NCBI GenBank assembly: GCA_963704875.1
Contig: CAVPIA010000001.1
Coordinates: 62,001-126,000, forward strand
Length of the DNA: 64,000 nucleotides
Reading direction: 5' to 3'
Source: CAMYOC01 sp963704875
GTDB lineage: Bacteria; Pseudomonadota; Gammaproteobacteria; Steroidobacterales; XN24
Part shown: piece after piece, positions 7,716 through 16,122 of the stretch
Numbering within the stretch: position 1 is the stretch's first letter
Layout of the letters: every line of letters begins with the position of its first letter
Program-made: the position numbers and the translations under genes
Notes under the pieces: model-generated
The model's input: only the letters and a program-made list of their open reading frames with translations
Told to the model about the DNA's origin: nothing
Database searches by the model: none

Positions 7716-8386
7716 ATATCCTTGCGCTTGAGACCGCGACCGACCGTTGCTCCGTGGCGCTGGAGATATCTGGCGATCTGATCGTCCGCGCCACCGACGA
7801 ACCCAGGGTGCATGCCGGCCGTTTGCTTGGTATGACGGAGGAATGCCTGCGGGAAGGTGGACTCAAGCCCGCTGATGTTGATTTGCTGACCTTCGGCCGC
7901 GGACCGGGGTCGTTTACCGGCGTGCGTATTGCGACGGGTGTCGTCCAGGGGCTGGCTTTCGGCCTGGAAAGACTCGTGGTGCCGGTTTCCACCCTTGCCT
8001 GTATGGCGGTCGGCGCATGGCGCAACCACGCCTGCCAGAAGGTCGCGGTCTGTGTGGATGCAAGAATGGGCGAGTGTTATTGGGGCACGTTTACCGTGGA
8101 TGCAGCAGGTGTCGCGACATTGCAGGGCGCGGAGCTGATCGCCGAACCCGACAGCTTGCCGCTGCCAGGCGAGCCCGGCTGGGTCGGGGTTGGCACGGGC
8201 TGGGATGTCTTTCCGCAGCTTGCAGCCGCCGCAAAGGGATGCGTGGATCGCGTCTTCCCGGCGCTGCTGCCGGAAGCCCGCGACCTGATCGCGACCGCCA
8301 GCGCCGCTAATCGCCGGGGCGAATCAATCCCGGCGGAGCAGGCGCTACCCATGTATCTTAGAGACAGAGTCGCCTGGCGCAGCTGA
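7712..8386 (+). CDS. tsaB: tRNA threonylcarbamoyladenosine biosynthesis protein TsaB
   Basis: This 224-residue protein is the non-catalytic ASKHA-fold partner of TsaD in the t6A modification of ANN-decoding tRNAs. It opens NILALETATDRCSVAL and carries the GRGPGSFTGVRIATG segment typical of TsaB. The start is TTG within TTGA, overlapping the yoaA stop; no ATG fits the conserved N-terminus. Length is close to the E. coli protein (231). The Pho box of phoB begins 8 bp after its stop. Confidence 0.93.
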   Translation: MNILALETATDRCSVALEISGDLIVRATDEPRVHAGRLLGMTEECLREGGLKPADVDLLTFGRGPGSFTGVRIATGVVQGLAFGLERLVVPVSTLACMAVGAWRNHACQKVAVCVDARMGECYWGTFTVDAAGVATLQGAELIAEPDSLPLPGEPGWVGVGTGWDVFPQLAAAAKGCVDRVFPALLPEARDLIATASAANRRGESIPAEQALPMYLRDRVAWRS

Positions 8387-8393
8387 TCCGGCA

Positions 8394-8411
8394 TTGTCAA
8401 GAATCTGTAAC
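8394..8411 (+). promoter_or_regulatory. candidate Pho box upstream of phoB
   Basis: TTGTCAA-GAAT-CTGTAAC matches the PhoB site pattern of two 7-bp direct repeats (consensus CTGTCAT) with an AT-rich 4-bp spacer. A third, weaker repeat (CGGTGAT) follows in 11-bp phase at 8416-8422. A -10-like TGAAAT lies 10 bp after the box, the usual PhoB-promoter spacing. It predicts that phoB-phoR is autoregulated, as is known in E. coli. Confidence 0.7.
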
Positions 8412-8454
8412 AAACCGGTGATGAAATGCTCGCTGGATGAAAAACGGATGACGG

Positions 8455-8468
8455 ATACAATATTGTAT
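8455..8468. repeat. perfect 14-bp palindrome overlapping the phoB start codon
   Basis: ATACAATATTGTAT is exactly self-complementary, and its last two bases are the A and T of the phoB ATG at 8467. It includes a -10-like TACAAT at 8456-8461, and no Shine-Dalgarno sequence is visible before the ATG. It could be an operator, a promoter element for a leaderless transcript, or a chance AT palindrome. Confidence 0.45.
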
Positions 8469-9162
8469 GAGTGGTAAGTCCATATTGATCGTCGAAGACG
8501 AGAAGCCGATCCGCGACATGATCGCTTTCGGGCTCAGGCGCGCTGGCTTCGAAATCCTCGAAGCGGCGGATTGCACCACGGCACGGGCCAGAGCCGTTGA
8601 TAATTATCCGGACCTGATTCTGATCGACTGGATGTTGCCGGACATGAGCGGTCTGGAACTGACCCGCTGGGTGAAGAAGAATGAAGCCACGCGGGAGGTG
8701 CCGGTCATCATGCTGACCGCGCGTTCCGAAGAGGACGACAAGGTCCGGGGGCTGCAGGGTGGCGCCGACGACTACATCACCAAGCCCTTTTCGCCCCGTG
8801 AGCTGGTAGCACGTATCGAGGCGGTGCTGCGCCGGACCCAGGGGACTGGATCGGGTGAGGTGCTTAATGCTGATGGTCTGGAACTGGATCCGGACAGCCA
8901 TCGGGTCATGGCCAACGGCGCCGAGCTAAGTCTGGGGCCGAAAGAATTCAAGCTGCTGCAGTTCTTCATGGGCCATCGGGAACGCGTCTACAGCCGTGGC
9001 CAATTGCTGGATCGGGTTTGGGGTGGAAACGTATACGTCGAGGAGCGCACCGTGGACGTGCACATCCGGCGTTTACGCAAAGCGTTGGAACCGGCCAGCT
9101 TCGACCGCTTTGTGCAGACCGTTCGCGGCGCCGGCTACAGGTTCTCAACCCGGGCCGGCTGA
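8467..9162 (+). CDS. phoB: phosphate regulon response regulator PhoB
   Basis: A 231-residue OmpR-family regulator that binds Pho boxes when phosphorylated by PhoR. The receiver domain (1 to about 120) has the acidic pocket VEDE, the phosphoacceptor Asp54 in LIDWMLPDMSG, the conserved LTARSEEDD and the Lys of YITKPFSPREL. The winged-helix domain (about 130-228) contains LGPKEFKLLQFFM and ends VDVHIRRLRKALEP...GAGYRF. A Pho box lies 55 bp upstream. The stop and the phoR start overlap (TGATG). Confidence 0.97.
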   Translation: MSGKSILIVEDEKPIRDMIAFGLRRAGFEILEAADCTTARARAVDNYPDLILIDWMLPDMSGLELTRWVKKNEATREVPVIMLTARSEEDDKVRGLQGGADDYITKPFSPRELVARIEAVLRRTQGTGSGEVLNADGLELDPDSHRVMANGAELSLGPKEFKLLQFFMGHRERVYSRGQLLDRVWGGNVYVEERTVDVHIRRLRKALEPASFDRFVQTVRGAGYRFSTRAG

Positions 9163-10481
9163 TGAAATCCAGATTGGCGATCCGCGCGGCTGGCCGGCTG
9201 TTGCTCGTCGTAGGTCTCGCGCTGGGCGCCGGGCTGGTTTTCGGCGGCCCGCTGATCTGGTTGGTATCGGTTCTGGTGCTGGCCGTATTCTGGCACATCT
9301 ACAATGTCTATCGGCTCGAACGATGGTTGAACCTGCGCGAAGGTAAATTGCCGAGGACGGCGCCCGGCGTCTGGGGCCTGGTCTATATGGGGATGCATCG
9401 CCTGCGTAGCCGCAGCCGCCAACGCAAGAAGGGTCTGACCCGAGCCATCAAGGAGTTTCGCAAATCCAGCGCCGCGTTGCCGGACGCCAGTGTGGTCCTG
9501 AACCGGGACAACGAGATCGTCTGGCTCAATCGAGCCGCGACCGATCTGCTGGGAATACGCAAGACCGATCGTGGACTGCGTATCGATACATTCATTCGTG
9601 AGCCGGCATTCATCCGCTATTTGCGCGAGGGCGAAGAGGCGGGTCCGGTGCATTTCCGCTCATTGTCGAGACCCGGTGCGCGGATGCTGCTGCGACTGGT
9701 CCCTTACGGGGGCGAGGGACAACAGCTCTTGCTGGGCCGGGATATTACGGACCGCATCCGGATGGAAAAGATGCGCCGCGATTTTGTCGCCAATGCATCT
9801 CACGAGCTGCGTTCACCGCTGACCGTTATCACCGGTTATCTGGACAGTCTGGAATCGGATCAGACCCTGCCGCCCGACTGGCGTCAGCCGGTCGCCGATA
9901 TGAGCCATCAGGCCGCGCGCATGCGGGCGATCATCGACGATCTTCTGACTCTTTCACGGCTTGAGTCCGGCGCCCAGGGGCCAGGGGATGATGCGGTAGA
10001 TGTTGCCGGATTGCTGGCGCTTATCCGCAAGGAAACCCTGGTGCTGCAGCATCGTCCGCAAAAGATCGAACTCGATGTGCAAAGCCAGCAGGGCTTGCGT
10101 GGATCCGAGAACGAACTGTATTCCGCGTTCGCGAATCTGGTGGCCAATGCCGTCAAGTACACGCCGGTTGATGGGCAGGTGGCGATCCGGTGGTCGGTCG
10201 ACGACGATGGCGGCCGCCTGTCGGTCACGGATACCGGCCGCGGCATCCCGGCGGACGCGATACCGCGGCTGACGGAGCGTTTCTACCGGGTCCACAAGGG
10301 CCGTGACCGGGCCTCCGGCGGCACCGGTCTGGGTCTGGCAATCGTCAAGCATGTGCTTGAACGGCACCAGGCCACGCTTGAAATAGAGAGCGAACTGGGA
10401 AAGGGTAGCCGTTTTTGCTGCCACTTCCCGATCTCCAGGCTGACCCCGCCCCGGGGTGTTGCGGACCCGCAACAAAACTGA
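9162..10481 (+). CDS. phoR: phosphate regulon sensor histidine kinase PhoR
   Basis: A 439-residue membrane kinase that phosphorylates PhoB and, with PhoU and PstSCAB, reads phosphate supply. The N-terminus holds two close hydrophobic segments (about 10-47) with almost no periplasmic loop, as in E. coli PhoR. A PAS-like region follows (about 95-200), then HisKA with His214 in NASHELRSPL, and the ATPase with N, G1 (DTGRGI) and G2 (GGTGLGLAIVK) boxes. The start ATG overlaps the phoB stop, which rejects the longer open frame beginning at 9018. A GACCTC/GAGGTC inverted repeat (10489-10505) after the stop lacks a T-run. Confidence 0.96.
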   Translation: MKSRLAIRAAGRLLLVVGLALGAGLVFGGPLIWLVSVLVLAVFWHIYNVYRLERWLNLREGKLPRTAPGVWGLVYMGMHRLRSRSRQRKKGLTRAIKEFRKSSAALPDASVVLNRDNEIVWLNRAATDLLGIRKTDRGLRIDTFIREPAFIRYLREGEEAGPVHFRSLSRPGARMLLRLVPYGGEGQQLLLGRDITDRIRMEKMRRDFVANASHELRSPLTVITGYLDSLESDQTLPPDWRQPVADMSHQAARMRAIIDDLLTLSRLESGAQGPGDDAVDVAGLLALIRKETLVLQHRPQKIELDVQSQQGLRGSENELYSAFANLVANAVKYTPVDGQVAIRWSVDDDGGRLSVTDTGRGIPADAIPRLTERFYRVHKGRDRASGGTGLGLAIVKHVLERHQATLEIESELGKGSRFCCHFPISRLTPPRGVADPQQN

Positions 10482-10577
10482 TCGGACCGACCTCGTCCTG
10501 AGGTCCGGCAGGAACTGATCTGGCTCAATGTGCTGCTTGCCGAGAAGCATAAAATCCGGCCCGATCATGATCTTCTT

Positions 10578-10595
10578 ACGTCATATTTCTGAAAC
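10578..10595 (+). promoter_or_regulatory. candidate Pho box upstream of the porin gene
   Basis: ACGTCAT-ATTT-CTGAAAC is a degenerate pair of CTGTCAT-like repeats with an AT spacer. TAAACT (10606-10611) sits exactly 10 bp downstream as a possible -10, the same geometry as at phoB and pstS. This fits phosphate-starvation control of the porin. Isolated inverse half-sites ATGACAG (10628) and ATGACAA (10661) also occur. Confidence 0.5.
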
Positions 10596-10728
10596 ATTCG
10601 GGACCTAAACTGCGCCCGACCAAAGCCATGACAGCATGTTGTGTCCGAACATCAGGGAGCATGACAAGGCGCCCATGGCTAACACTTTTTTTATGTATGT
10701 TTTGCTCAATTGAGACAAGGAGCCAGTG

Positions 10729-11850
10729 ATGAAATCTCACAAACGTGCGTTCGGCGTGATGGGCGCGGTTGCCCTCGGACTTGCCGTATCGGCACCGGCA
10801 ACCGCGGAGATGACGGTATCGATGGGTGGCCGGATCCAGGTGGACACCACTTATTACGATGATGACGAAGTCAAACTCGGTCGCGGTACAGAATTCCGTC
10901 GGGCGCGTCTGTTCGCTGAAGGCGATATTGCGGACAACTGGGGCTATAAGTCACAGATCGACTTTGCCGGCAACGGCACTGTGCTGAAAGACGTCTATGT
11001 CGAATATAACGGTTTCGATTTCGGCAGCATCAAGATCGGTCAGTTCAAGCAGGAGTTCAGCCTCAACGAGCTGACCAGCTCCAAGTACACCACCTTTGTC
11101 GAGCGCGCGCTGCCGGTCACGGCATTCTCGCTGTCGCGGCGGATCGGTGTCGGCCTCTCGGGTGATAACGGTGCCTGGCACTATGCAGCGTCGGTGTTCG
11201 GTCAGGAAGAGTCGGATTCTGAAGGCGTGAACGAAGGCTACGGCGCTGCCGGCCGCCTGACTTATGGTCCCAAGATGGGCGATAACCAGCTCCACTTCGG
11301 CGTCGCTGCCAACTACCAGGATGCGCCCAACAGTGATAACGAGTGGCGTGTCCGCACCCGGCCTGAGTCGCATCAGACCTCGACCCGGTACGTGGATACC
11401 GGGACGCTGACCGACGTCAACAGCATCACCACTTTCGGTGGTGAGTTCGCCTGGGTGCATGGACCGTTCTCTATCCAGAGCGAGTACATGATGCAGGGTG
11501 TCGACCGCGATAGCGGCAGCGATCCTGATTTCACCGGTTGGTATGCCTACGGCAGCTGGTTCCTCAACGGCGAAGTCACGCGTTCCTACAAGGGCGGCAA
11601 ATTTGGCCGTACCAAGGCCACCAATGCCTGGGAGCTGGCGCTTCGTTACTCCACGATTGACCTGGATGACAGCGGCGTCGACGGCGGTAAGGAAAACAAC
11701 GTCACGGCTTCGGTCAACTACTATGTCAATCCTTACCTGCGGTTCATGCTCAACGGTGTGTTTATCGATGCGCAGAACACCCCGGTGCTGGGTGGTGAAG
11801 ATGACAAGCCGACGGCGGTCATCTTCCGTGTCGCGACGGACTTCAAGTAA
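10729..11850 (+). CDS. phosphate-selective porin (OprP/OprO family)
   Basis: A 373-residue outer-membrane beta-barrel. A signal peptide ends in SAPATA about residue 26. The mature part begins MTVSMGGRIQVDTTYYD and has the FRRARLFAEG and SQIDFAGN strands and the long alternating strands of the Porin_O_P family, ending in an aromatic-poor VATDFK. Family members in Pseudomonas admit phosphate or polyphosphate. The location between phoR and phoU and a Pho-like box upstream support phosphate as substrate here, but specificity is inferred. ATG at 10729 is chosen because AAGGAG lies 6 bp before it; a GTG directly upstream is the alternative. A strong terminator follows. Confidence 0.88.
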   Translation: MKSHKRAFGVMGAVALGLAVSAPATAEMTVSMGGRIQVDTTYYDDDEVKLGRGTEFRRARLFAEGDIADNWGYKSQIDFAGNGTVLKDVYVEYNGFDFGSIKIGQFKQEFSLNELTSSKYTTFVERALPVTAFSLSRRIGVGLSGDNGAWHYAASVFGQEESDSEGVNEGYGAAGRLTYGPKMGDNQLHFGVAANYQDAPNSDNEWRVRTRPESHQTSTRYVDTGTLTDVNSITTFGGEFAWVHGPFSIQSEYMMQGVDRDSGSDPDFTGWYAYGSWFLNGEVTRSYKGGKFGRTKATNAWELALRYSTIDLDDSGVDGGKENNVTASVNYYVNPYLRFMLNGVFIDAQNTPVLGGEDDKPTAVIFRVATDFK

Positions 11851-11877
11851 CAGCTGATGTCCGCTCAGTGATCGATG

Positions 11878-11910
11878 CGGCCCCGGTCACCCGACCGGGG
11901 CCGTTTTTTT
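11878..11910 (+). terminator. intrinsic terminator after the porin gene
   Basis: An 11-bp GC-rich stem (CGGCCCCGGTC-type arm at 11878-11888 with its complement ending at 11903), an ACCC loop and a run of seven T residues. It ends the porin transcript 28 bp after the stop and separates it from phoU. Confidence 0.92.
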
Positions 11911-11993
11911 GTTCGGCAAGAGTCCGCGGATACCTAGGTATAATCTACTATCCAGGTCCTCACTGACGATCCATTGGAAAACAGGCGGAACAT

Positions 11994-12716
11994 ATGCGTA
12001 AGGAAGAGCTGAGCCAGCATTATTCCCGGCAGTTCAACGAGGAACTCGAGACGGTTCGGACCAGCTTGCTGGAGATGGGCGGCCTCGTAGAGGAACAATT
12101 GGGTCTGGCGATCCGTGCGCTGTCCAAGGGTGATGGCGAACTTGGTGAGAAAGTCGCGTACGACGACTACAAGGTCAACCGGATGGAAGTGGCCATTGAC
12201 GAAGAGTGCAGTCGTATCATTGCGCGCCGTCAGCCCGCGGCCGGTGATCTTCGGCTGGTGATGGCGGTGATCAAATCGATCACCGATCTGGAGCGGATCG
12301 GTGACGAGGCCGAAAAAATAGGATTTCTGGCATCTCGCCTCGCGGCCCAGGAGAGACCGGAGAATCGGTATCGTGAGATCAAACACCTCGGGAAAATGGT
12401 CCGCGCGATGCTAAATCGCTCGCTGGATTCTCTGGCGCGTCTGGATCCTCAGGCAGCGATGGCCGCGGCCGAGGAAGACCGCCAGGTGGATGAAGAATAC
12501 GAGGCCATCATGCGTCAGGCCATTACCGTGATGATGGAGGATCCGCGTAGTATCCGCCGGGTGCTGGATACGCTGTGGGTGGCAAGGTCGCTGGAACGGA
12601 TCGGCGACCATGCGGTCAATATTTGCGAGTACGTCGTGTATATGGTTCACGGCAAGGACATTCGCCATCTGAATTACGGTGAAGAGTTTGAGTCTGAGGA
12701 CCAGCCGCACGGCTGA
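11994..12716 (+). CDS. phoU: phosphate signalling protein PhoU (copy 1)
   Basis: A 240-residue all-helical cytosolic protein that couples the Pst transporter to PhoR and dampens PhoB signalling. Two PhoU three-helix repeats are visible. Each has a conserved metal-binding E/D cluster of the family: LERIGDEAEKI near 100 in the first and LERIGDHAVNI near 202 in the second. It is transcribed separately from pstSCAB. A TATAAT-like hexamer (11939-11944) lies upstream, but I see no Pho box or convincing -35. A second PhoU is encoded at 19905. Confidence 0.95.
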   Translation: MRKEELSQHYSRQFNEELETVRTSLLEMGGLVEEQLGLAIRALSKGDGELGEKVAYDDYKVNRMEVAIDEECSRIIARRQPAAGDLRLVMAVIKSITDLERIGDEAEKIGFLASRLAAQERPENRYREIKHLGKMVRAMLNRSLDSLARLDPQAAMAAAEEDRQVDEEYEAIMRQAITVMMEDPRSIRRVLDTLWVARSLERIGDHAVNICEYVVYMVHGKDIRHLNYGEEFESEDQPHG

Positions 12717-12759
12717 GCGCGCCGGTATAAGTTCTTTTCTTAAGGGATATCCGAACATC

Positions 12760-13281
12760 TTGACACGTCGACAACTGAATCTGGCCGGGGCGGCCGCCTG
12801 CGCTGGCATGATGGGATGCGCGCTTTTTTTTCAGCACGGACTGGGTCTGGAACCCTGTCCGCTGTGCGTGCTGCAGAGGGTTGCTACGATCAGTCTCGGG
12901 CTGGTGTTTCTGCTTGCGGCAGTGCTCAATCCTGCCCGGCTGGGGTCGAGGATTCTCGGCATATTGATGCTGATAGTAGCGGGGCTGGGTGCGTCCGTGT
13001 CAGCACGCCAGGTCTGGCTGCAGAATCTTCCGCCGGACCAGGTACCGGCCTGTGGGCCGGGCCTGGACTATATGCTCGAGGTATTCCCGCTGGGTGATGC
13101 GCTGGCGATGGTTTTCGAGGGATCCGGAGAGTGCGCCGAGGTCGTGTGGCGGTTTCTCGGTCTTAGCATGCCGGCATGGGTGTTGATTTGCCTGCTGAGT
13201 CTCGGACTGGTCGGGCTGATCGGGAATTGGCGATTGCACGGGCGATTGCGCGAGCAATCACGCACCGCTCCAGCCGGCTAG
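12760..13281 (+). CDS. dsbB: disulfide bond formation protein B
   Basis: A 173-residue inner-membrane quinone reductase that re-oxidises DsbA in the periplasm. Four hydrophobic segments are visible. The catalytic pairs are C33/C36 (EPCPLC) and C98/C125 (VPACGPG...GECAE), and QRV after CPLC matches the quinone-proximal loop. The start is taken as TTG at 12760 because the family begins just before RRQLNLAG. The open frame extends up to an ATG at 12679 inside phoU, which would add 27 charged residues. It is 43 bp after phoU and converges on dapE with an 18-bp gap. Confidence 0.9.
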   Translation: MTRRQLNLAGAAACAGMMGCALFFQHGLGLEPCPLCVLQRVATISLGLVFLLAAVLNPARLGSRILGILMLIVAGLGASVSARQVWLQNLPPDQVPACGPGLDYMLEVFPLGDALAMVFEGSGECAEVVWRFLGLSMPAWVLICLLSLGLVGLIGNWRLHGRLREQSRTAPAG

Positions 13282-13299
13282 CCCTCAGCGGCCAGGCCC

Positions 13300-14430
13300 T
13301 CAGCCGCCAAGTAAGTACTCCAGCATTCTTCGATAGACGGTCTTCAGACGATCCAGGTCCGCGACCGGGGTTCGCTCGTCTATCTGATGGATGGTCCCGT
13401 TAAGCAGGCCAAATTCGACCACCTGGGTCCCGGTAGGCGAAATAAAGCGTCCGTCAGAGGTTCCACCACCGGTGGACATTTCGGGCTCCATATCCAGCTC
13501 ATCCCGGATTGAGCGCCGCAGCGCGTCGGTCAGCGGGCCCTCGGGCGTCAGAAACGGCCGGCCTACGTCGCGCCACACGATGTCATAGTCAACGCCGTGC
13601 CGGTCGAGGATGTGCTCGACCCGCTGCTGGATTCCGGCCATGGTTTGTTCAGTGCAATAGCGGAAATTGAAGCGCAAGCGCGCTTCCCCGGGGATCACGT
13701 TCATCACGCCGGTCCCGGCGGCGATATTTGTGGCCTGAAAGGTGGTCGCCGGGAAGGCGTCGTTGCCGCGATCCCATTCCGTGGCGCACAGTTCAGTCAG
13801 CGCTGGCGCGAGATCGTGCAGCGGGTTACGCGCCAGCTGCGCATAGGCGACATGACCTTGTTTGCCGTGCACCGTCAGTTCCGCGCTAAGCGAGCCACGA
13901 CGTCCGATACGGGCCACATCGCCTAGTGTCGTGTGGCTGGAGGGCTCGCCGATCAGGCAGAAATCGATCTGTTCGCCGCGTGCCTGCAAGCGCTCGACGA
14001 CTGCCCGCGTCCCATCCACCGCGATGCCTTCTTCGTCGCTGGTGATCAGGAAAGCCAGCGAGCCAGACGGCTCCGGATGCTGACCGAGGTATTCCTCGCA
14101 GGCCACGACCATGGCCGCCAGCGCGGATTTCATATCTGCGGCGCCACGCCCGTAAAGCCAGCCGTCGGTGACAGTGGCGGAGAACGGCGGGTAACTCCAG
14201 GCGGATTCGGGCCCGGTGGGAACGACGTCCGTATGCCCGGCAAGGCACACCAACGGACTCGTATCGCCGCGGCGTGCCCAAAGATTGCTGACATCGCCGA
14301 AAGGCATCGGCTCGAGGACAAAACCCATGGCCGCGAGACGCTCCCCGAGCAGCGCCTGGCAGCCTCCGTCCTCGGGCGTGACGGAGGCTCTCCTGATCAG
14401 GTCCTTCGCCAGCTCGAGCGTGACACTCAC
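13300..14430 (-). CDS. dapE: succinyl-diaminopimelate desuccinylase
   Basis: A 376-residue M20-family di-zinc enzyme that releases succinate from N-succinyl-LL-diaminopimelate in the lysine/peptidoglycan pathway. Metal-site motifs are visible: His66 and Asp68 in LAGHTDVVPTG, then GRGAADMKSALAAMV, and TSDEEG with the catalytic Glu pair. Near the end TGGGTSDGRFI and EFGLLNGTIHQIDE provide the last ligands. The start is GTG, overlapping the stop of the upstream yffB (GTGA). With dapD and dapC in the window, three steps of the succinylase branch are encoded here. Confidence 0.96.
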   Translation of the reverse strand: MSVTLELAKDLIRRASVTPEDGGCQALLGERLAAMGFVLEPMPFGDVSNLWARRGDTSPLVCLAGHTDVVPTGPESAWSYPPFSATVTDGWLYGRGAADMKSALAAMVVACEEYLGQHPEPSGSLAFLITSDEEGIAVDGTRAVVERLQARGEQIDFCLIGEPSSHTTLGDVARIGRRGSLSAELTVHGKQGHVAYAQLARNPLHDLAPALTELCATEWDRGNDAFPATTFQATNIAAGTGVMNVIPGEARLRFNFRYCTEQTMAGIQQRVEHILDRHGVDYDIVWRDVGRPFLTPEGPLTDALRRSIRDELDMEPEMSTGGGTSDGRFISPTGTQVVEFGLLNGTIHQIDERTPVADLDRLKTVYRRMLEYLLGG

Positions 14431-14786
14431 CCGGGGACGCCTTTCAATGCGCCCCGAAACGCCTCGTCGTCAAAGCCCACCAGCAGTTCACGCCCGGCAC
14501 AGACAATCGGACGCTTGATGACCGTTGGGTATTCGAGCATCAGCGACACCGCCTGCGCATCGTCCTGAATGTCGCGATCCACGTCCGGGATGCGCCGCCA
14601 GGTTGCGCTGCGGCGGTTCAGCATGGCCTGCCAGCCGGCGCGTTTTACCCATGATGCCAGCGCCTGTTCGGGGACACCGTCGAGCCTCAGATCGTGATAT
14701 CGATAGGGCAGGCCTTCGGAATCGAGCCACTTGCGCGCCTTCCGGCAGCTATCGCAAGATGCGATCCCAAAAATAGTTATGGCCAT
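14427..14786 (-). CDS. yffB: ArsC/Spx-family protein YffB
   Basis: A 119-residue thioredoxin-fold protein of the arsenate reductase-like ArsC/Spx family. It opens MAITIFGIASCDSCRKARKW, with C11 and C14 in a CxxC at the family's active site, and has the Y..HDLRLDG segment of YffB-type members. True arsenate reduction is doubtful for this branch; glutathione-dependent thiol chemistry has been suggested. ATG at 14786 is preceded by a G-rich ribosome-binding site. It overlaps dapE, a pairing also known in other Gammaproteobacteria. Confidence 0.88.
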   Translation of the reverse strand: MAITIFGIASCDSCRKARKWLDSEGLPYRYHDLRLDGVPEQALASWVKRAGWQAMLNRRSATWRRIPDVDRDIQDDAQAVSLMLEYPTVIKRPIVCAGRELLVGFDDEAFRGALKGVPG

Positions 14787-14876
14787 GAACAACAATCCCC
14801 CGGTCGCTGCAGCGCACTATGCGGTGAATAGTAGCAAATCCATCGGCTGCTTCGAGTCCGGATTTATCTTCTGTAT

Positions 14877-14910
14877 GTGACACATTTTCGTAACAAAGTC
14901 CGCGTATAAA
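14877..14910 (+). promoter_or_regulatory. candidate Pho box and -10 of the pst operon
   Basis: GTGACAC-ATTT-TCGTAAC (14877-14894) is a degenerate CTGTCAT-like repeat pair with an AT-rich spacer. TATAAA follows exactly 10 bp later (14905-14910), the canonical PhoB-dependent arrangement with no -35 box. The predicted leader to the GTG of pstS is about 80 nt. The repeats are imperfect (4/7 and 5/7), so confidence rests mainly on spacing and context. Confidence 0.55.
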
Positions 14911-14996
14911 ACCCTTATCGAAGGCTGTGCCGGGCCTGCAGGTCAATGCCTGACCTCGGCCAGCCACGTAGTTTCAATATGTTACGGAGATATGAC

Positions 14997-16067
14997 GTGA
15001 TCAAAAAATCCCTGATTGTAGCCGGCGCCGCCGCTCTTATTGCCAGCGGAACCGTTGGGGCCCAGTCGGCTCGCGACTACATCTTCATCGTGGGTTCGTC
15101 CACGGTCTACCCCTTTGCCACCGTCGTTGCGGAGAACTTTGGTCGCGGGACCAAATACCGCACGCCCAAGGTTGAGTCTACCGGCTCCGGCGGCGGCCTG
15201 AAGCTGTTCTGCGCAGGTGCCGGCGTCAATACCCCGGACATCACCAATTCCTCCCGCCGGATCAAGGCGTCTGAAGTAGAGAGCTGCGCCGGCAACGGTG
15301 TCAAGGAAGTGATCGAGGTCAAGATCGGCTATGACGGCATCGTCATCGCCAATGACAAGACCGCCGCCAACTTCCAGCTCAGCTTGCGGGACATCTTCCT
15401 GGCGCTGGGCAAAAAGGTTCCGAATCCGGCCAATGCGTCCGCGACCGGGGTCGATTCTCTGGTCGATAACCCCTACCAGACCTGGAAACAGGTGAACGCG
15501 GATCTGCCTGACATCAAAATCGAGGTTCTGGGCCCCCCGCCGACTTCAGGTACTCGCGATGCATTTGCCGAACTGGCGATGGAGGGCGGTTGCAAGAGCA
15601 TCCCCTGGATCAAGGCCCTCAAGGACGAGGACAAAAATGCCTACAAGACCGTCTGCCACAGCGTGCGTGAGGATGGCGCATATATCGAGGCCGGCGAGAA
15701 TGACAATCTGATCGTGCAGAAACTGAATGCCAACCCCGCCGCTCTGGGTATCTTCGGCTTCAGCTTCCTGGATCAGAACCGCGACAAGGTCAAGGGCAAT
15801 CCGGTCGGGGGTGTTACTCCGACCTTTGACGCCATCGCTGATGGCAGCTATCCGGTGTCGCGTCCGTTGTATTTCTACGTGAAGAAGGCGCACGTTGGCG
15901 TGATTCCGGGGATCGAGGGTTTCCTGGCAGAATTTACCAGCGAGAAGGCCTGGGGACCGGACGGATATCTGACCGAGCGCGGCCTGATCCCGATGCCGAC
16001 GGCCGAGCGCAAGAAATTTGCGGCGGCTGCGAAAAACCTGACGCCGATGAGCCTCGACGCGGAGTAG
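14997..16067 (+). CDS. pstS: phosphate ABC transporter, periplasmic binding protein
   Basis: A 356-residue exported binding protein for orthophosphate. GTG at 14997 is chosen: GGAG lies 7 bp upstream and the frame then starts with a clean signal peptide (IKKSLIVAGAAALIASGTVGA, cleavage near residue 22). Mature protein motifs include VGSSTVYPFAT and STGSGGG for phosphate contact, and GPPPTSGTRDAF in the second lobe. The longer open frame from 14946 would bury the signal peptide. It is followed by a terminator-like hairpin and then pstC. Confidence 0.94.
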   Translation: MIKKSLIVAGAAALIASGTVGAQSARDYIFIVGSSTVYPFATVVAENFGRGTKYRTPKVESTGSGGGLKLFCAGAGVNTPDITNSSRRIKASEVESCAGNGVKEVIEVKIGYDGIVIANDKTAANFQLSLRDIFLALGKKVPNPANASATGVDSLVDNPYQTWKQVNADLPDIKIEVLGPPPTSGTRDAFAELAMEGGCKSIPWIKALKDEDKNAYKTVCHSVREDGAYIEAGENDNLIVQKLNANPAALGIFGFSFLDQNRDKVKGNPVGGVTPTFDAIADGSYPVSRPLYFYVKKAHVGVIPGIEGFLAEFTSEKAWGPDGYLTERGLIPMPTAERKKFAAAAKNLTPMSLDAE

Positions 16068-16089
16068 GCTCGGACAAAGGAAATGCAAG

Positions 16090-16122
16090 CGGCAGTGGGG
16101 TGTAATTCCCCACTGCCGTTTT
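16090..16122 (+). terminator. hairpin terminator/attenuator between pstS and pstC
   Basis: An 11-bp perfect stem (CGGCAGTGGGG and its complement) with a TGTAATT loop is followed by TTTT. It lies 23 bp after the pstS stop. Such a partial terminator would give more binding protein than membrane components, a common device in binding-protein transporter operons. Confidence 0.75.

Noticed and set aside
10489..10505. GACCTC/GAGGTC hairpin after phoR as a terminator
   Set aside because: There is no T-run after the stem, so intrinsic termination is unlikely.
11916..11944. Promoter for phoU copy 1 with TATAAT at 11939
   Set aside because: The -10 is good, but the hexamer at the right distance (near 11916-11921) does not resemble a -35 and no Pho box fits, so it is not listed as a feature.
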